A stretch of DNA of 64,000 bases from Cloacibacillus sp. An23 (lineage in GTDB: Bacteria; Synergistota; Synergistia; Synergistales; Synergistaceae), in NCBI RefSeq assembly GCF_002159945.1, contig NZ_NFJQ01000004.1, positions 62,001-126,000 on the forward strand, given 5' to 3'. The translations under genes and the position numbers were made by a program. The stretch's first letter is position 1. Every line of letters starts with the position of its first letter. Of the stretch, positions 9,965 through 18,551 are shown one piece after another. The notes beneath the pieces are model-generated. The model saw only the letters and a list, made by a program, of their open reading frames with translations, did not search any database and was not told the DNA's origin.

Positions 9965-10831
9965 TTAATATTTCAGCCCGAAGATGGGATGGAAGATCCT
10001 CTCGTCGTGGAGGAACTGCGCCTGCTCGTCGAACGACTTCTTGGCCTCGTCGCCGAGAGAGACCGCGAGCGACGACGTCAGGACGTGCGTGAGGAATATC
10101 GGCCCGATGATGCTGCTGCCGAAGGTCGGGCTGTTCGCCGAGACGTTTATCTGCAGCTCCGCGAAACGGCAGACCGGGGCGGCGGCGCTGTCCGTCATCG
10201 TTATGACGCGAGCGCCGTTCCTGTGCGCGATCTCGACCGATTCCGTTACCTCGACCGCGTAGCTCGGAAGCTCGCATACGACTACGGCGTCCCCCTCGCG
10301 GACGCTGCGGACCTGCTCCCAGAGCGAGAGCCCGCCGCGGCGGCAGAGCAGCGCGCGGCAGCCCATGACGGTGAGGCGTATCTGCATAAGCTCCATCACG
10401 AGCGACGAGATGCCCCAGCCGACGCAGTAGACGTTGCTGGCGCTTTTGATTATCTCGCAGAACTTGTCTATGTCGGCCGGGACGAGCTGCGCCATCGTGT
10501 CGTCGAGGTTCGCGTGCTCGGCCTTGAATATGCTGTCTGGAAACGAGTCGTTGGAGCTGACGGCGCGCGCGAGAAGCGCGGCTGGATTGATCTGTTCGAG
10601 TATCGTTTTCTGCAGGCAGGCCTTAAGCTCGGCGTAGCCCGAAAACCCCAGCATCTGCGCGACGCGTACAAGCTGCGCCTTCGACACCTTGAGCTCGTCG
10701 GCGATGTCGCCTATTGAACGGAATGAGGCTTCTCTCATGTTGGCGAGGAGATACTCCGCGACACGCCGCGCCTTGTTCGGCATCGTATGCGCTTTCTCCA
10801 TTAAAAGGTTCTGTAACTGAGTACTGTCCAT
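9965..10831 (-). CDS. RpiR family transcriptional regulator (HTH_6 + SIS)
   Basis: A 288-residue regulator. Residues 1-77 form the RpiR helix-turn-helix (IGDIADELKVSKAQLVRVAQMLGFSGYAELK); residues about 125-255 form a SIS sugar-phosphate-binding domain (NVYCVGWGISSLVMEL, DAVVVCELPSY, GARVITMTDSA). RpiR proteins usually sense phosphosugars or related anions, but no sugar operon is adjacent, so the target is unknown. ATG 10831 follows AAGGAG at 9 bases. It has its own promoter with a nearby inverted repeat, suggesting autoregulation. Confidence 0.9.
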   Translation of the reverse strand: MDSTQLQNLLMEKAHTMPNKARRVAEYLLANMREASFRSIGDIADELKVSKAQLVRVAQMLGFSGYAELKACLQKTILEQINPAALLARAVSSNDSFPDSIFKAEHANLDDTMAQLVPADIDKFCEIIKSASNVYCVGWGISSLVMELMQIRLTVMGCRALLCRRGGLSLWEQVRSVREGDAVVVCELPSYAVEVTESVEIAHRNGARVITMTDSAAAPVCRFAELQINVSANSPTFGSSIIGPIFLTHVLTSSLAVSLGDEAKKSFDEQAQFLHDERIFHPIFGLKY

Positions 10832-10901
10832 CTACCTACACTCCTTAAATTTTTCTCTGCTGCGTGTGCTTTCCTAAACTTATGTAGAATTTACTGAGGT
10901 T

Positions 10902-10930
10902 AGTTTAATTTCTATCTTTCCATTTGTCAA
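10902..10930 (-). promoter_or_regulatory. Promoter of the RpiR-type regulator
   Basis: TTGACA (10930-10925), 17-bp spacer, TAAACT (10907-10902). The -10 hexamer is half of an inverted repeat whose other arm (AGTTTA when read on the minus strand) lies about 21 bases downstream, a possible operator. Confidence 0.65.
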
Positions 10931-11044
10931 CACAAGTCTAATTTAATTTATGCAGGTTCACCAATTAGAGCCGTATATTCGGGGAGAATAATATATCTAT
11001 GCACTACTCGAACAAAACGCGGCGGAAAAGCGAGGCCGCGGCCG

Positions 11045-11087
11045 CCGCCGGGCTGCACGGCGCCTGCCGCGGCCCGGCGGAGTTTTT
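11045..11087 (+). terminator. Terminator-like GC-rich hairpin
   Basis: A 9-bp perfect stem (11045-11053 with 11072-11080) is followed on the plus strand by five T. The nearest gene it could serve is the minus-strand flavin oxidoreductase that ends at 11098, for which the T run lies on the wrong side; it may block plus-strand readthrough. Confidence 0.45.
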
Positions 11088-11097
11088 CACGCGCTGA

Positions 11098-12258
11098 TCA
11101 AAGCGGCGCCCATTCTCCCTCTTCCCTGTCGCGCATGACGGGGCAGCTCACAGGGCCGCGCGCGGCCGTCTTGAGGCAGGCGTTGCACGAGACGCAGGCT
11201 GAGGGGCGCGCGTCGTCCTCGGCCCAGCGGTTTACCAGATCCGGCTCCGCTATGAACGGGCGGCAGAGGCCGAACATGTCGGCCGCGCCCTCGTCGAGCA
11301 GGCCGGCTATGACCGGAAGCGAACGCAGGCCGCCGGTCAGTATGACGACGGCGTCCTCCGGCGCGCGTTCCCTTATCATGCGAGCGTACGGCGCGAATGG
11401 AGCCTCTGACTCTCCGGCGGATACGCCGACGACCGACGGTCTATGCGCCGCCGGCGTGTAGTCCGCGCCGGACGAAACTTCAACTGCGTCCGCGCCCGAG
11501 GCCAGCGCCGCGAGCGCAGCGAGCGTCCCGTCGTCGGGGCCGTAGCCCCCGTCCATACCTTCGTTGACGCTGAGCTTCACCCACAGCCGGAAATCGCCGC
11601 CGACAGCCGCACGGACGCCGGCGCATAGTTCACGAAGAAAACGCGCGCGATTTTCGGCGCTTCCTCCGTATTCGTCTGTTCTTTTGTTGAAGAGCGGCGA
11701 GAGGAACTGTGTTACGAGGAAGCCGTGCGCGCCGTGTATTTCAACGCCGTCCGCGCCGCCCTCCTTCGCGCGCAGCGCCGCGGCCGCAAACTCGCCGAGC
11801 ACGCGCTCTATGTCGTCCCTTGTCATCGCGCGGCTGCCCGTATCGCATCCCGGCATCGTCACGCCGCTCGGCGAGACGCCAGCGCCTTCGGCGAAGGCGG
11901 ACGAGAGCAGTCCGCCGGCGTGGCAGATCTGGACTATGAGCCTCGAGCCGTGCGCGTGGACGGCCTGCGCGAGACGGCGGACTTCCTCCGCTCCGCGCTC
12001 TCCGTCGAGCCCCCACTGGCGCGTCGCGGCCCGTCCTTCGCGGCTTACGTAGGCGAACTCGGATACGACGGTCCCCGCTCCTCCGGCGGCTGCCTCGGCG
12101 GCTCGCGAGACGGCGGAGGGCGTCAGAGCGCCGCTCTCGCCGTCGCAGCAGCCGAGCCACGCGGCGGCGCGGACGAAGCGGTTGCGGGCCGAAAATTTTC
12201 CATGCTGAAAGCTTTTGAACAGTCTTTGTATCTTTTCTCTCTCCGATGTTGCGGACAT
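11098..12258 (-). CDS. NADH:flavin oxidoreductase, Old Yellow Enzyme family
   Basis: FMN-dependent TIM-barrel enzyme of 386 residues. Visible family motifs are SARNRFVRAA near the start, LIVQICHAGG, GADGVEIHGAHGFLVTQFLSPLFN with the substrate-binding His pair, NKRTDEYGGSAENRARFL and ILTGGL. The C-terminus carries CVSCNACL plus a later Cys (C-x2-C-x2-C-x10-C), like the 4Fe-4S ligands of 2,4-dienoyl-CoA reductase relatives, but the FAD/NAD domain that follows there is absent. ATG 12258 follows AAGGAA at 7 bases. It lies 38 bp after a radical SAM gene. The substrate is unknown. Confidence 0.88.
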   Translation of the reverse strand: MSATSEREKIQRLFKSFQHGKFSARNRFVRAAAWLGCCDGESGALTPSAVSRAAEAAAGGAGTVVSEFAYVSREGRAATRQWGLDGERGAEEVRRLAQAVHAHGSRLIVQICHAGGLLSSAFAEGAGVSPSGVTMPGCDTGSRAMTRDDIERVLGEFAAAALRAKEGGADGVEIHGAHGFLVTQFLSPLFNKRTDEYGGSAENRARFLRELCAGVRAAVGGDFRLWVKLSVNEGMDGGYGPDDGTLAALAALASGADAVEVSSGADYTPAAHRPSVVGVSAGESEAPFAPYARMIRERAPEDAVVILTGGLRSLPVIAGLLDEGAADMFGLCRPFIAEPDLVNRWAEDDARPSACVSCNACLKTAARGPVSCPVMRDREEGEWAPL

Positions 12259-12296
12259 GTCTATGTTCCTTTCGGCGCGCCGGCGGCGCGCGGATA

Positions 12297-13241
12297 TCAT
12301 ACGAAGCGGAGCAGCCCTGCGGCCTCTTCCTCGACGATGCCGGCGTGGGCGGCTAGGCGCTTTATTCCGAAGCGTCCGTGGCCCGTAAAGCGCGAGATTT
12401 CGCGGCGCGGAACGTTCCACGGTCCTCCGGGGTTCTCGCGTGTGAGACGGCGCGCCGAAGCCTCGGCGAGTATCAGCTCGCCTAGCGCCGGATGGTGCGG
12501 CCCCGCGGCGACGTCCGAGGCGAGCGACTCCGTCTCCTGAAGCCCTATCCTTATCGGCACGAAGCCGTATTCGAGGGCTTCGTCGATAAACTCGCCGCCC
12601 CATAGCGCCGCCTCCTCGACAGAAAGCGGGCGGTACTCGCCGCTCCTGTAGAGGCGGCAGAGCTCCGTCCCCTCGAGGACGAGACACGGATAAAGGCGCA
12701 GCTCCCAAGAGTCCGCGCCCTTGAGCGCTGCGAGGCGGCGAAGGTCGGAGAGGCTGCTTTCGCGTCCCTGTCCCGGCAGCCCTATCATCATCTGCACGCC
12801 TACCGGCAGTCCGTCGGCCATGAGCAGCCGTATGTCCTCGAATATTTTTTCAGGGTCGGCCTCGCGGCGGCAGGCGGCGAGCACGGCGGGGTCGAGCGTC
12901 GGTATGCCGAGCTCTATGCGCGAAACCGGATATTGCTTTATCAGCCCGCGCAGCGCGCCGTCGCGCAGGTCGCCGGGGTAGGTCGAGAAGCGCACGGCGC
13001 TCCCGGCGGGCGCGTACATCGTCACGCAGTCGAGGTATTCCTTCACCCTCTCGGGCGGAAAGCGGCAGAAGGAGCCGCCGAAATAGCATATCTCGCGCGG
13101 CTCGGCAAGGCCGCTCAGCGCGGCGCGCACGTCATCGGGCGAGGGCACGGCGCGCACGCCGGTTATGACGCGCTGGTCGCAGTAGACGCACTGACCGCGG
13201 CAGCCGGCGAGAGGCAGGAAGAACGGAAATTTTTTCAGCAA
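12297..13241 (-). CDS. Radical SAM protein (Elp3/YhcC-like)
   Basis: Radical S-adenosylmethionine enzyme of about 314 residues. The cluster-binding CxxxCxxC is CRGQCVYC near the N-terminus, followed by CYFGGSF (the GGE-like SAM contact), VRFSTYP and RIELGIPTLDPAVL, an arrangement like that of Elp3-type proteins. No C-terminal acetyltransferase is present. I chose TTG 13241 because GAGGAG lies 8 bases upstream; a TTG at 13247 is too close to that site. It overlaps the ImmA-like gene by 7 bp, so the four genes from the XRE regulator down to the flavin enzyme look co-transcribed. Confidence 0.85.
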   Translation of the reverse strand: MLKKFPFFLPLAGCRGQCVYCDQRVITGVRAVPSPDDVRAALSGLAEPREICYFGGSFCRFPPERVKEYLDCVTMYAPAGSAVRFSTYPGDLRDGALRGLIKQYPVSRIELGIPTLDPAVLAACRREADPEKIFEDIRLLMADGLPVGVQMMIGLPGQGRESSLSDLRRLAALKGADSWELRLYPCLVLEGTELCRLYRSGEYRPLSVEEAALWGGEFIDEALEYGFVPIRIGLQETESLASDVAAGPHHPALGELILAEASARRLTRENPGGPWNVPRREISRFTGHGRFGIKRLAAHAGIVEEEAAGLLRFV

Positions 13242-13702
13242 GGCCAAGACTCCTCACCGTCCCAGTCGCGGTACTGCCCCTCCTCCCATTCGGGCCAGAG
13301 CGCGGCCCAGGCGAAGGTGTCGGCGCGGTTTTCAAAGCTCTCCATAGAGACGAAGCTGCGCGACCAGAAGCGCGCGCCTTTCGTGTGATACAGCAGATGG
13401 TAGAGCTCGTGAAAGAGCGCGAAGCGCCGCCACAGCAGCGGCAGCATCGAGTTGATGAAGATGCGTCCGCGTTCGCCGCGCACCAGATGTATCCCCCACA
13501 CGCCGGAGGGCAGCGCGACGCGCTTTATGTCGAGAGAGAGCCCAGTGCGTTCCTCCGCCTTCGCGAGTATGTCGAAATCGTCGAGGAGACGCCACTCCGC
13601 GGCCTCGCTCACCGCCCATTCCGGCAGGCGCGCGGGCGGCTCCGGATACTGCTCCTCGAGCAGGTCTTCAACTTCTTCTTCCCTACTTGTCTTCGGAAGC
13701 AT
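13235..13702 (-). CDS. ImmA/IrrE family metallopeptidase
   Basis: A 155-residue zinc peptidase-like protein. The HExxH motif is in FALFHELYHLLYH, preceded by a beta region (GVWGIHLVRGERGRIFINS) typical of the IrrE/ImmA family. In mobile elements ImmA cleaves its partner repressor ImmR; here the partner is the XRE protein encoded just upstream, overlapping by 20 bp. No integrase or phage genes are nearby, so this seems a chromosomal stress-switch pair. Its trigger is unknown. Confidence 0.85.
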   Translation of the reverse strand: MLPKTSREEEVEDLLEEQYPEPPARLPEWAVSEAAEWRLLDDFDILAKAEERTGLSLDIKRVALPSGVWGIHLVRGERGRIFINSMLPLLWRRFALFHELYHLLYHTKGARFWSRSFVSMESFENRADTFAWAALWPEWEEGQYRDWDGEESWPC

Positions 13703-14051
13703 CCTTCTCGTCCCAATCGTCGAGCGCCGCCTCGATCACTCTGTAGACGCGTCGCAGCTCCTTCTCCGAAAGCTTCTTGCTGCGATACCATATCTCGAGC
13801 TCTCCGTCGTCGAGCATGGACTCAAGCTGGACGCGCCCGGGCTTGTCCGGCGAGGAGAAGTCCTGAAGGAGGTCGGCGACCTCGACGTTGAGGGCCGGAG
13901 CCAGCCTCTGGAGCAGCTTCATGGACGGAAGCCTGCGGTTGCTCTCGAGCGCCTGCACATAGATGCGGCTGACCTCGACTTTGTCCGCGAGCTTCTGCTG
14001 AGTTAAATGCTGCGCTTTGCGCAGCGATTTGATCCTGTTGCCAAGACTCAT
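13683..14051 (-). CDS. XRE family transcriptional regulator (ImmR-like)
   Basis: A 122-residue DNA-binding protein. An N-terminal Cro/C1 helix-turn-helix is clear (IKSLRKAQHLTQQKLADKVE, then VSRIYVQALESNRRLPS), followed by a charged C-terminal part that probably dimerises and may be the target of the adjacent ImmA-like protease. ATG 14051 follows AAGGAG at 9 bases. The promoter upstream carries palindromes with the shared core ACTATATA that could be its operators. Confidence 0.9.
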   Translation of the reverse strand: MSLGNRIKSLRKAQHLTQQKLADKVEVSRIYVQALESNRRLPSMKLLQRLAPALNVEVADLLQDFSSPDKPGRVQLESMLDDGELEIWYRSKKLSEKELRRVYRVIEAALDDWDEKDASEDK

Positions 14052-14105
14052 ACTTATAGTCTCCTTTTCATAGAATCTTGCGAAAAAGCATTACTATATA
14101 TCAAC

Positions 14106-14134
14106 ATAATACTATATAGTCCGTTTGTTGACAA
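14106..14134 (-). promoter_or_regulatory. Promoter of the XRE-ImmA operon with palindromic operator candidate
   Basis: TTGTCA (14134-14129), 17-bp spacer, TATTAT (14111-14106). A perfect palindrome ACTATATAGT (14111-14120) lies in the spacer and a second TACTATATA copy lies downstream (about 14092-14100). The stop codon of the upstream CitG-like gene is inside the palindrome. Confidence 0.75.
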
Positions 14135-15005
14135 CGGAGAGAGTACGAGCGTCAGAGATACTATGCAGGAAATATACGCAGCTCAGAAGGTCGGCGGCGC
14201 CGCCGGGGCTTACGCGGCGTTCCATAAATCTGCGTTCCAGCTCGTAAAGCGGCGCGCGGTCCCACGACGGAGCGCGGAATGCGGCGCGCGCGCGGCGGAC
14301 GAGCTCCATATACCCGCCGCGCCAGTAATCGAAACCCGCGCGGTGTATGACGTTGCTGTCCTCGCACACGAGCATCATCTCAAGAAGGGCCGCAAGTCCA
14401 GCGTCGTTGAAGCTCGCGCCGCCGCCGAGCGCGCGGCGCAGAGCGGGAAGGCCGGCGCATATTGCCGACGGAAAGCCGCGCTCGGCCTCGCCGCGCACCC
14501 CCGTGACTCCGTGCTCGAGATACAGCCGCTCGCCGTTCGTGAGAGCGCGCCGCTGCGATGCGCCGCGCAGGACGCCGAGCTCGCGCTCGACCGAGCCGCG
14601 CACTGCGAGCGCCGCGAACCTCGCCGCCGTCTCTGCGCTGAGCGGCGCGCCGGAAAATATGGCGAAGCCGGCCCCGTAGACGAGCAGAGACATAAGGTAG
14701 ATAAGCCCCTTGTGAGTATTCACCCCGCCGGCAGCCTCGAGCATCGCGCGCTCCATTTCCGCGCCGGCCGGACGCAGCAGCTCCATCGCGCGCTCCGGCG
14801 GCGCGCCGCTTAGGCCGGCGCGCGCCTGACGTATCCAGAAGGGCGCTATGGCGCGCGCGCTTTTCAGAAAAAGCGCGCAGTCCATGTCGTCGTGGCATCC
14901 GCTGCCCTCCGCGTCCACGAGCCCAGGCTTCGGAGAAGTCATGACCTCGCGCACGGAGGCCTCGTAGGCCGCGATTGCGAGAAATTCCGCGCCGCTTGAC
15001 TTCAT
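14112..15005 (-). CDS. Triphosphoribosyl-dephospho-CoA synthase (CitG/MdcB-like)
   Basis: CitG makes the precursor of the prosthetic group of citrate lyase or malonate decarboxylase from ATP and dephospho-CoA. The 297-residue protein shows the family motifs VMTSPKPGLVDAEGSGCHDD at the N-terminus, AAGGVNTHKGLIY in the middle and SPGGAADLLS near the end. No citrate lyase or malonate decarboxylase subunits are in the window, so its client lies elsewhere or it acts on another cofactor. The stop codon is embedded in the promoter of the next gene downstream. Confidence 0.88.
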   Translation of the reverse strand: MKSSGAEFLAIAAYEASVREVMTSPKPGLVDAEGSGCHDDMDCALFLKSARAIAPFWIRQARAGLSGAPPERAMELLRPAGAEMERAMLEAAGGVNTHKGLIYLMSLLVYGAGFAIFSGAPLSAETAARFAALAVRGSVERELGVLRGASQRRALTNGERLYLEHGVTGVRGEAERGFPSAICAGLPALRRALGGGASFNDAGLAALLEMMLVCEDSNVIHRAGFDYWRGGYMELVRRARAAFRAPSWDRAPLYELERRFMERRVSPGGAADLLSCVYFLHSISDARTLSVVNKRTI

Positions 15006-15058
15006 CGTCCTTCTGGCGGATACTTTCTTATATTATCTTGATTGTAAGGAGCCGCTCG

Positions 15059-16057
15059 ATGCATCTTATTCCCTCCGCGGCGAAGTACGCCGCCACTAAA
15101 ATAGCGCAAATGGCCGAACGGGGCAAGACGGCTATATTTTTCCGCCGCTTCGCCGCGCTGTGCCTTATCGCGCTGTGCGCGGCGGCCTTCGGAGAAGCGG
15201 TCTGCCTCGTCTCGGCGTCATGCTGGAACGAGGGGCGCGCGGCGTGGAAGAACGGGGACTGCGAGGCCGCGCTCGAGGCGTGGTCGCGCGGCGCGTGGGC
15301 CCAGCCGTTCGCGATACGCCCGGCGCGCCTATATTACTGGAAGATACGCGCGCTCGAAAGGCTCGGGCGCGACGGAGAGGCGGCCCGTACGGCCGCGCTG
15401 CTCGCGCTGCGCAAGCCGCTCGACTTTTATTCTTTCGTCCTCGCTTACGAGGGCAAATACCCGAAGCTCACGCGCGCGGTGAACGACGCGAAGTCGCGCG
15501 CCGCGGCGGCGCGCCGCTGGGCCGCCGAAGCAGAGGCCGCGGCGTCGAGGACTGGCGTGCGCGAAAACGTGCTTTTCGGCATAATGAAGCGCGAGAGCAA
15601 ATTCAAGCCCGGCGCCGTGAGCGCGCGCGGAGCCGTCGGCCTCATGCAGCTCATGCCGCCGACGGCGCGCGAGGCCGCCGCGCGGCTCAACGATGAAACT
15701 CTCTCCCCCTACGTGCCGGAGCAGAACGTGATGCTCGGAGCGGCGCACTTCGCCTATCTCAGCGCGAAATTCAGCCGCAGGCTGCCGCTCGCGGTCGCGG
15801 CCTACAACGCCGGCGCCTCCGCCGTTTCACGCTGGAGGGCGGACGAGGCCGCCGACTGGGTGGAATGGATAGAGGATATACCGTACCCGCAGACGCGCGA
15901 ATACGTGCGCTCAGTGCTCGAAAACATAGAAATCTACGACTACGGCGGAAAGGGAGCCAAGCAGGGAAGACGCTCTTTCTTCGCGTGGGCGCTGCTGCCG
16001 CCGTCGATAGGCGCGGAGTTCGCGGGCAAACGGGAAAATCCAGCAAGGATGGAGTGA
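15059..16057 (+). CDS. Lytic transglycosylase, SLT (GH23) family
   Basis: Cleaves peptidoglycan glycan strands in the periplasm. The 332-residue protein has a membrane-anchor segment at about residues 30-55 (FAALCLIALCAAAFGEAVC), a helical region with TPR-like character, then the catalytic domain: NVLFGIMKRESKF with the catalytic Glu at about residue 179, SARGAVGLMQLMPPTA, and LAVAAYNAGASAVSRW. ATG 15059 follows AAGGAG at 7 bases. It heads an operon with a YbaK-like deacylase and a SUKH protein. Confidence 0.93.
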   Translation: MHLIPSAAKYAATKIAQMAERGKTAIFFRRFAALCLIALCAAAFGEAVCLVSASCWNEGRAAWKNGDCEAALEAWSRGAWAQPFAIRPARLYYWKIRALERLGRDGEAARTAALLALRKPLDFYSFVLAYEGKYPKLTRAVNDAKSRAAAARRWAAEAEAAASRTGVRENVLFGIMKRESKFKPGAVSARGAVGLMQLMPPTAREAAARLNDETLSPYVPEQNVMLGAAHFAYLSAKFSRRLPLAVAAYNAGASAVSRWRADEAADWVEWIEDIPYPQTREYVRSVLENIEIYDYGGKGAKQGRRSFFAWALLPPSIGAEFAGKRENPARME

Positions 16058-16064
16058 TCGCGCT

Positions 16065-16559
16065 ATGGCGCGTGCTGAAGGAAATTTCGACCCGGTGGAG
16101 GCTGTGCGCGCGTTTCTTGAAGAAGCGCGCTGCGATTCTCAGATAAAACATACGGAGGCGACGATATTCACAGTCTCCGACGCTTCGGCCGCGGTCGGAG
16201 CGCCTGAAGAAGAGATACTCAAAAGCATACTGCTGCGAGTGAACCACGGAAAATACTACGCGCTGGCGCTGATGTCCGGCGTCAACAAGGTCGACGCGAA
16301 AAAAGTCAAAAAGGCGCTCGGCGCTTCGCACGTCTCGTTCGCAGGAGGCGAGGAGTGCGAAGAATGGTCCGGCTTCCGCCCCGGAGGCGTGCCGCCGGTC
16401 GGCTATCCGGAACAGCCGCGCACGCTGCTCGACGAAGACCTCTTCAACTATCAGACAGTGTGGGCAGCCGCAGGCACAGATCACGCCTTCTTTCCGGTCG
16501 CGCCAGAGGAGCTGCTGCGCATAACCGGCGGCGAAAAGAGCGACATAAAGAAAGACTAA
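16065..16559 (+). CDS. YbaK/EbsC family aminoacyl-tRNA deacylase-like protein
   Basis: A 164-residue single-domain protein of the YbaK/ProX superfamily, whose members remove wrongly attached amino acids from tRNA. Family features are IKHTEATIFTVSDASAAVGA, ILKSILLRVNHGKYYALALM with the conserved Lys, VDAKKVKKALGAS and the glycine loop GGVPPVGYP. Seven bases separate it from the upstream stop. Whether it acts on Cys-tRNA(Pro) or another tRNA cannot be told. Confidence 0.88.
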   Translation: MARAEGNFDPVEAVRAFLEEARCDSQIKHTEATIFTVSDASAAVGAPEEEILKSILLRVNHGKYYALALMSGVNKVDAKKVKKALGASHVSFAGGEECEEWSGFRPGGVPPVGYPEQPRTLLDEDLFNYQTVWAAAGTDHAFFPVAPEELLRITGGEKSDIKKD

Positions 16560-16573
16560 AGAGGAAAAGACAA

Positions 16574-17152
16574 ATGGACTGCGCAGAATACCGCGCTTAT
16601 ATGAAAGAATTTTTCGAGCGTCTGTACGCCAGTTATTCGGAGGGAAGCGGCGCCGGCGTCATGCTCCCGTTCGGAGACGAAGGGCGCGAGATGTGGGCCG
16701 ACGGCGCGGAAGAGGACGAAGAATGGAAGAAATGGAAGCTCGTCCCCGCGTCGATAAGCGGCGAGGAGATAGCCGCCTTCGAGGACGAAATAGGGACGAA
16801 GCTGCCGCTCTGCGTCAGGGCCTTCCTCACCACCTATCACCACTGCTTCGAACCGCCCGTCGGACGAAACCCGACTTTCGCGCACTTCGAGGGCATGAGG
16901 GAGGCGTGGAACCCGACTCTCGTCGCGGCCGGCTATCTGCCCGTCGCGTGGGACGAGGAGGGCGGATACATCCGCTGCGTCGATTTGTCGAATATGCCGG
17001 ACGAGGAGAAATGCGGCGTCTTCGAGATAGACCACGAGATACTTTTCTCGCTCGACGAAAACGCCGGACGCGGCGCAATCGAGGCAGAGATGATGCCCGT
17101 CGCCGAAAACTTCATCGCATTTCTCGACGGGATAGCGGGCGGCGAGATTTAG
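16574..17152 (+). CDS. SMI1/KNR4 (SUKH) family protein
   Basis: A 192-residue protein with a SUKH-like fold: a charged N-terminus, then ISGEEIAAFEDEIGTKLPL and VRAFLTTYHHCFEP, the standard first helices, and later VFEIDHEILFSLDE. SUKH proteins are often immunity proteins against secreted nucleases, but no toxin gene is adjacent; other members are housekeeping. ATG 16574 follows GAGGAAAAG. Last gene of the plus operon; only 19 bp separate it from a convergent gene, and I see no clear terminator there. Confidence 0.8.
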   Translation: MDCAEYRAYMKEFFERLYASYSEGSGAGVMLPFGDEGREMWADGAEEDEEWKKWKLVPASISGEEIAAFEDEIGTKLPLCVRAFLTTYHHCFEPPVGRNPTFAHFEGMREAWNPTLVAAGYLPVAWDEEGGYIRCVDLSNMPDEEKCGVFEIDHEILFSLDENAGRGAIEAEMMPVAENFIAFLDGIAGGEI

Positions 17153-17171
17153 AAAACAGGCGGAAGCAGCC

Positions 17172-18551
17172 TCAGAGCGGGAAGAAGAACCGCGCGGCGG
17201 GGACGATCAGCAGGGCCGATACGCCTACCCTTATCGCGTAGACGACCGCCATCTGCCAGAGTTTCAGAGGAATATTCGAGTGCCATACGTGCAGGCCGAC
17301 CTCAGTAAGATTGACGAGGCCGACGACCGAAAGGCAGACGCAGGCGAACCTGTCCGCCTCGGTCAGCAGCGCGTGGCCTGCGGCGGCCGCGAGATACTGA
17401 TCGACGAAGGCGAATACGACGGACTCGGCGGCGAGCCTGCTTTCAAGCGCGCCGAGCGCGTCGAGCAGGGCCGCGAACGGGACGGCGAGGGCCGAAGCAG
17501 CCGGCGTAAATTCCGCAGCGAGCAGCAGAAGCGTGCCGAAAGTCATCATCAGAGGAACGGTGCCGAAAAGCAGCGAAAACATAATATAACGGCTCTCGCG
17601 CATATATGACGAGAGCGTCATGCGGCGCGCCTGAGCCGTGCCCCGGAAAACCGCCCAGCGCAGCGCGGACATACCGCGCCGCCCGTCGCCGCGGCGAGCC
17701 GCGTATAACGAACGGCCGCGCGCATATTCGTCGGGCACGGACGAAAGAGGCGCTATCCTCGGCATCAGCGCCGCGAGCAGGATCATCGAAGAATACGAGA
17801 CGAGCAGTATCTGAGGCATGGCGTATGATATGTCCATGAGTTCCGCGACGGCGTATATGTTGTATATCCCGGCGAGCGAGAAGCCGCAGACGATCGACGC
17901 GGCCTCGCGTCCCGTATAATAGCCGGCGTCGTACATCTTCGCTGTGAATACTACGGCCATCGAGCTGCTGCCGAGCCACGAGGCGACGCAGTCTACGGCG
18001 GCGCGCCCGGGCACGAGAAAGAGCGGACGCATGACGGGGCCGGCGTATACGGCTATGAACTGGACGAGGCCGAAGTCCATCACAAGCGGCGAGAGAAGGC
18101 CGAGGACGACGGAGAGGGCCGCTAGCCTAGACACTATGCTTCCAGCTATAAACGCGGCGTTCTCCGCGAACGCGGACGCCAATCCGCCGGGCTCCACAAG
18201 CTCCGCCGCGCCCGGCAGAGCGCACAGAGCTATAGGCAGCGCCGCGACGCGCGCCCAGAACCACAGAGCGCCGCCGGTGAGATTCTCGTGCAGTATCTCG
18301 TCGCGCAAAATCCAAGCCGGGCGGAAAAATTTCGCCGCGACTGCGAGAACGGCCGCGGCTGCGGATATCGCGGCCGCCGTCTGCGGCCCGCGCCCATCGA
18401 GCAGAGACAGCGCGGCCTCCTTGATATGTCCAAGCAGCGTGTTGACTTCGCCGTGGAGGGAAAAGGGCACGAGAAACACCGCGGCGCCGATGAACGACGG
18501 TACGGCGAATTTCATCAGAGCCGACGGACGAACTTCGGGCGGCCTTTTCAC
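17172..18551 (-). CDS. YjiH-like multispanning membrane protein (GATE/nucleoside-recognition domain)
   Basis: A 459-residue inner-membrane protein with about 10 hydrophobic segments. The N-terminal stretch KFAVPSFIGAAVFLVPF followed by HGEVNTLLGHI, and the DCVASWLGSSSMAVVFTAKM region, resemble YjiH-type nucleoside-recognition (GATE) proteins, whose transport role is not settled. Its GTG start overlaps the stop of the HicB-like gene (GTGA), so it is translationally coupled within the ThiF-dipeptidase-HicB-YjiH operon. It may move a small molecule made or released by the operon (inference). Confidence 0.75.
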   Translation of the reverse strand: MKRPPEVRPSALMKFAVPSFIGAAVFLVPFSLHGEVNTLLGHIKEAALSLLDGRGPQTAAAISAAAAVLAVAAKFFRPAWILRDEILHENLTGGALWFWARVAALPIALCALPGAAELVEPGGLASAFAENAAFIAGSIVSRLAALSVVLGLLSPLVMDFGLVQFIAVYAGPVMRPLFLVPGRAAVDCVASWLGSSSMAVVFTAKMYDAGYYTGREAASIVCGFSLAGIYNIYAVAELMDISYAMPQILLVSYSSMILLAALMPRIAPLSSVPDEYARGRSLYAARRGDGRRGMSALRWAVFRGTAQARRMTLSSYMRESRYIMFSLLFGTVPLMMTFGTLLLLAAEFTPAASALAVPFAALLDALGALESRLAAESVVFAFVDQYLAAAAGHALLTEADRFACVCLSVVGLVNLTEVGLHVWHSNIPLKLWQMAVVYAIRVGVSALLIVPAARFFFPL

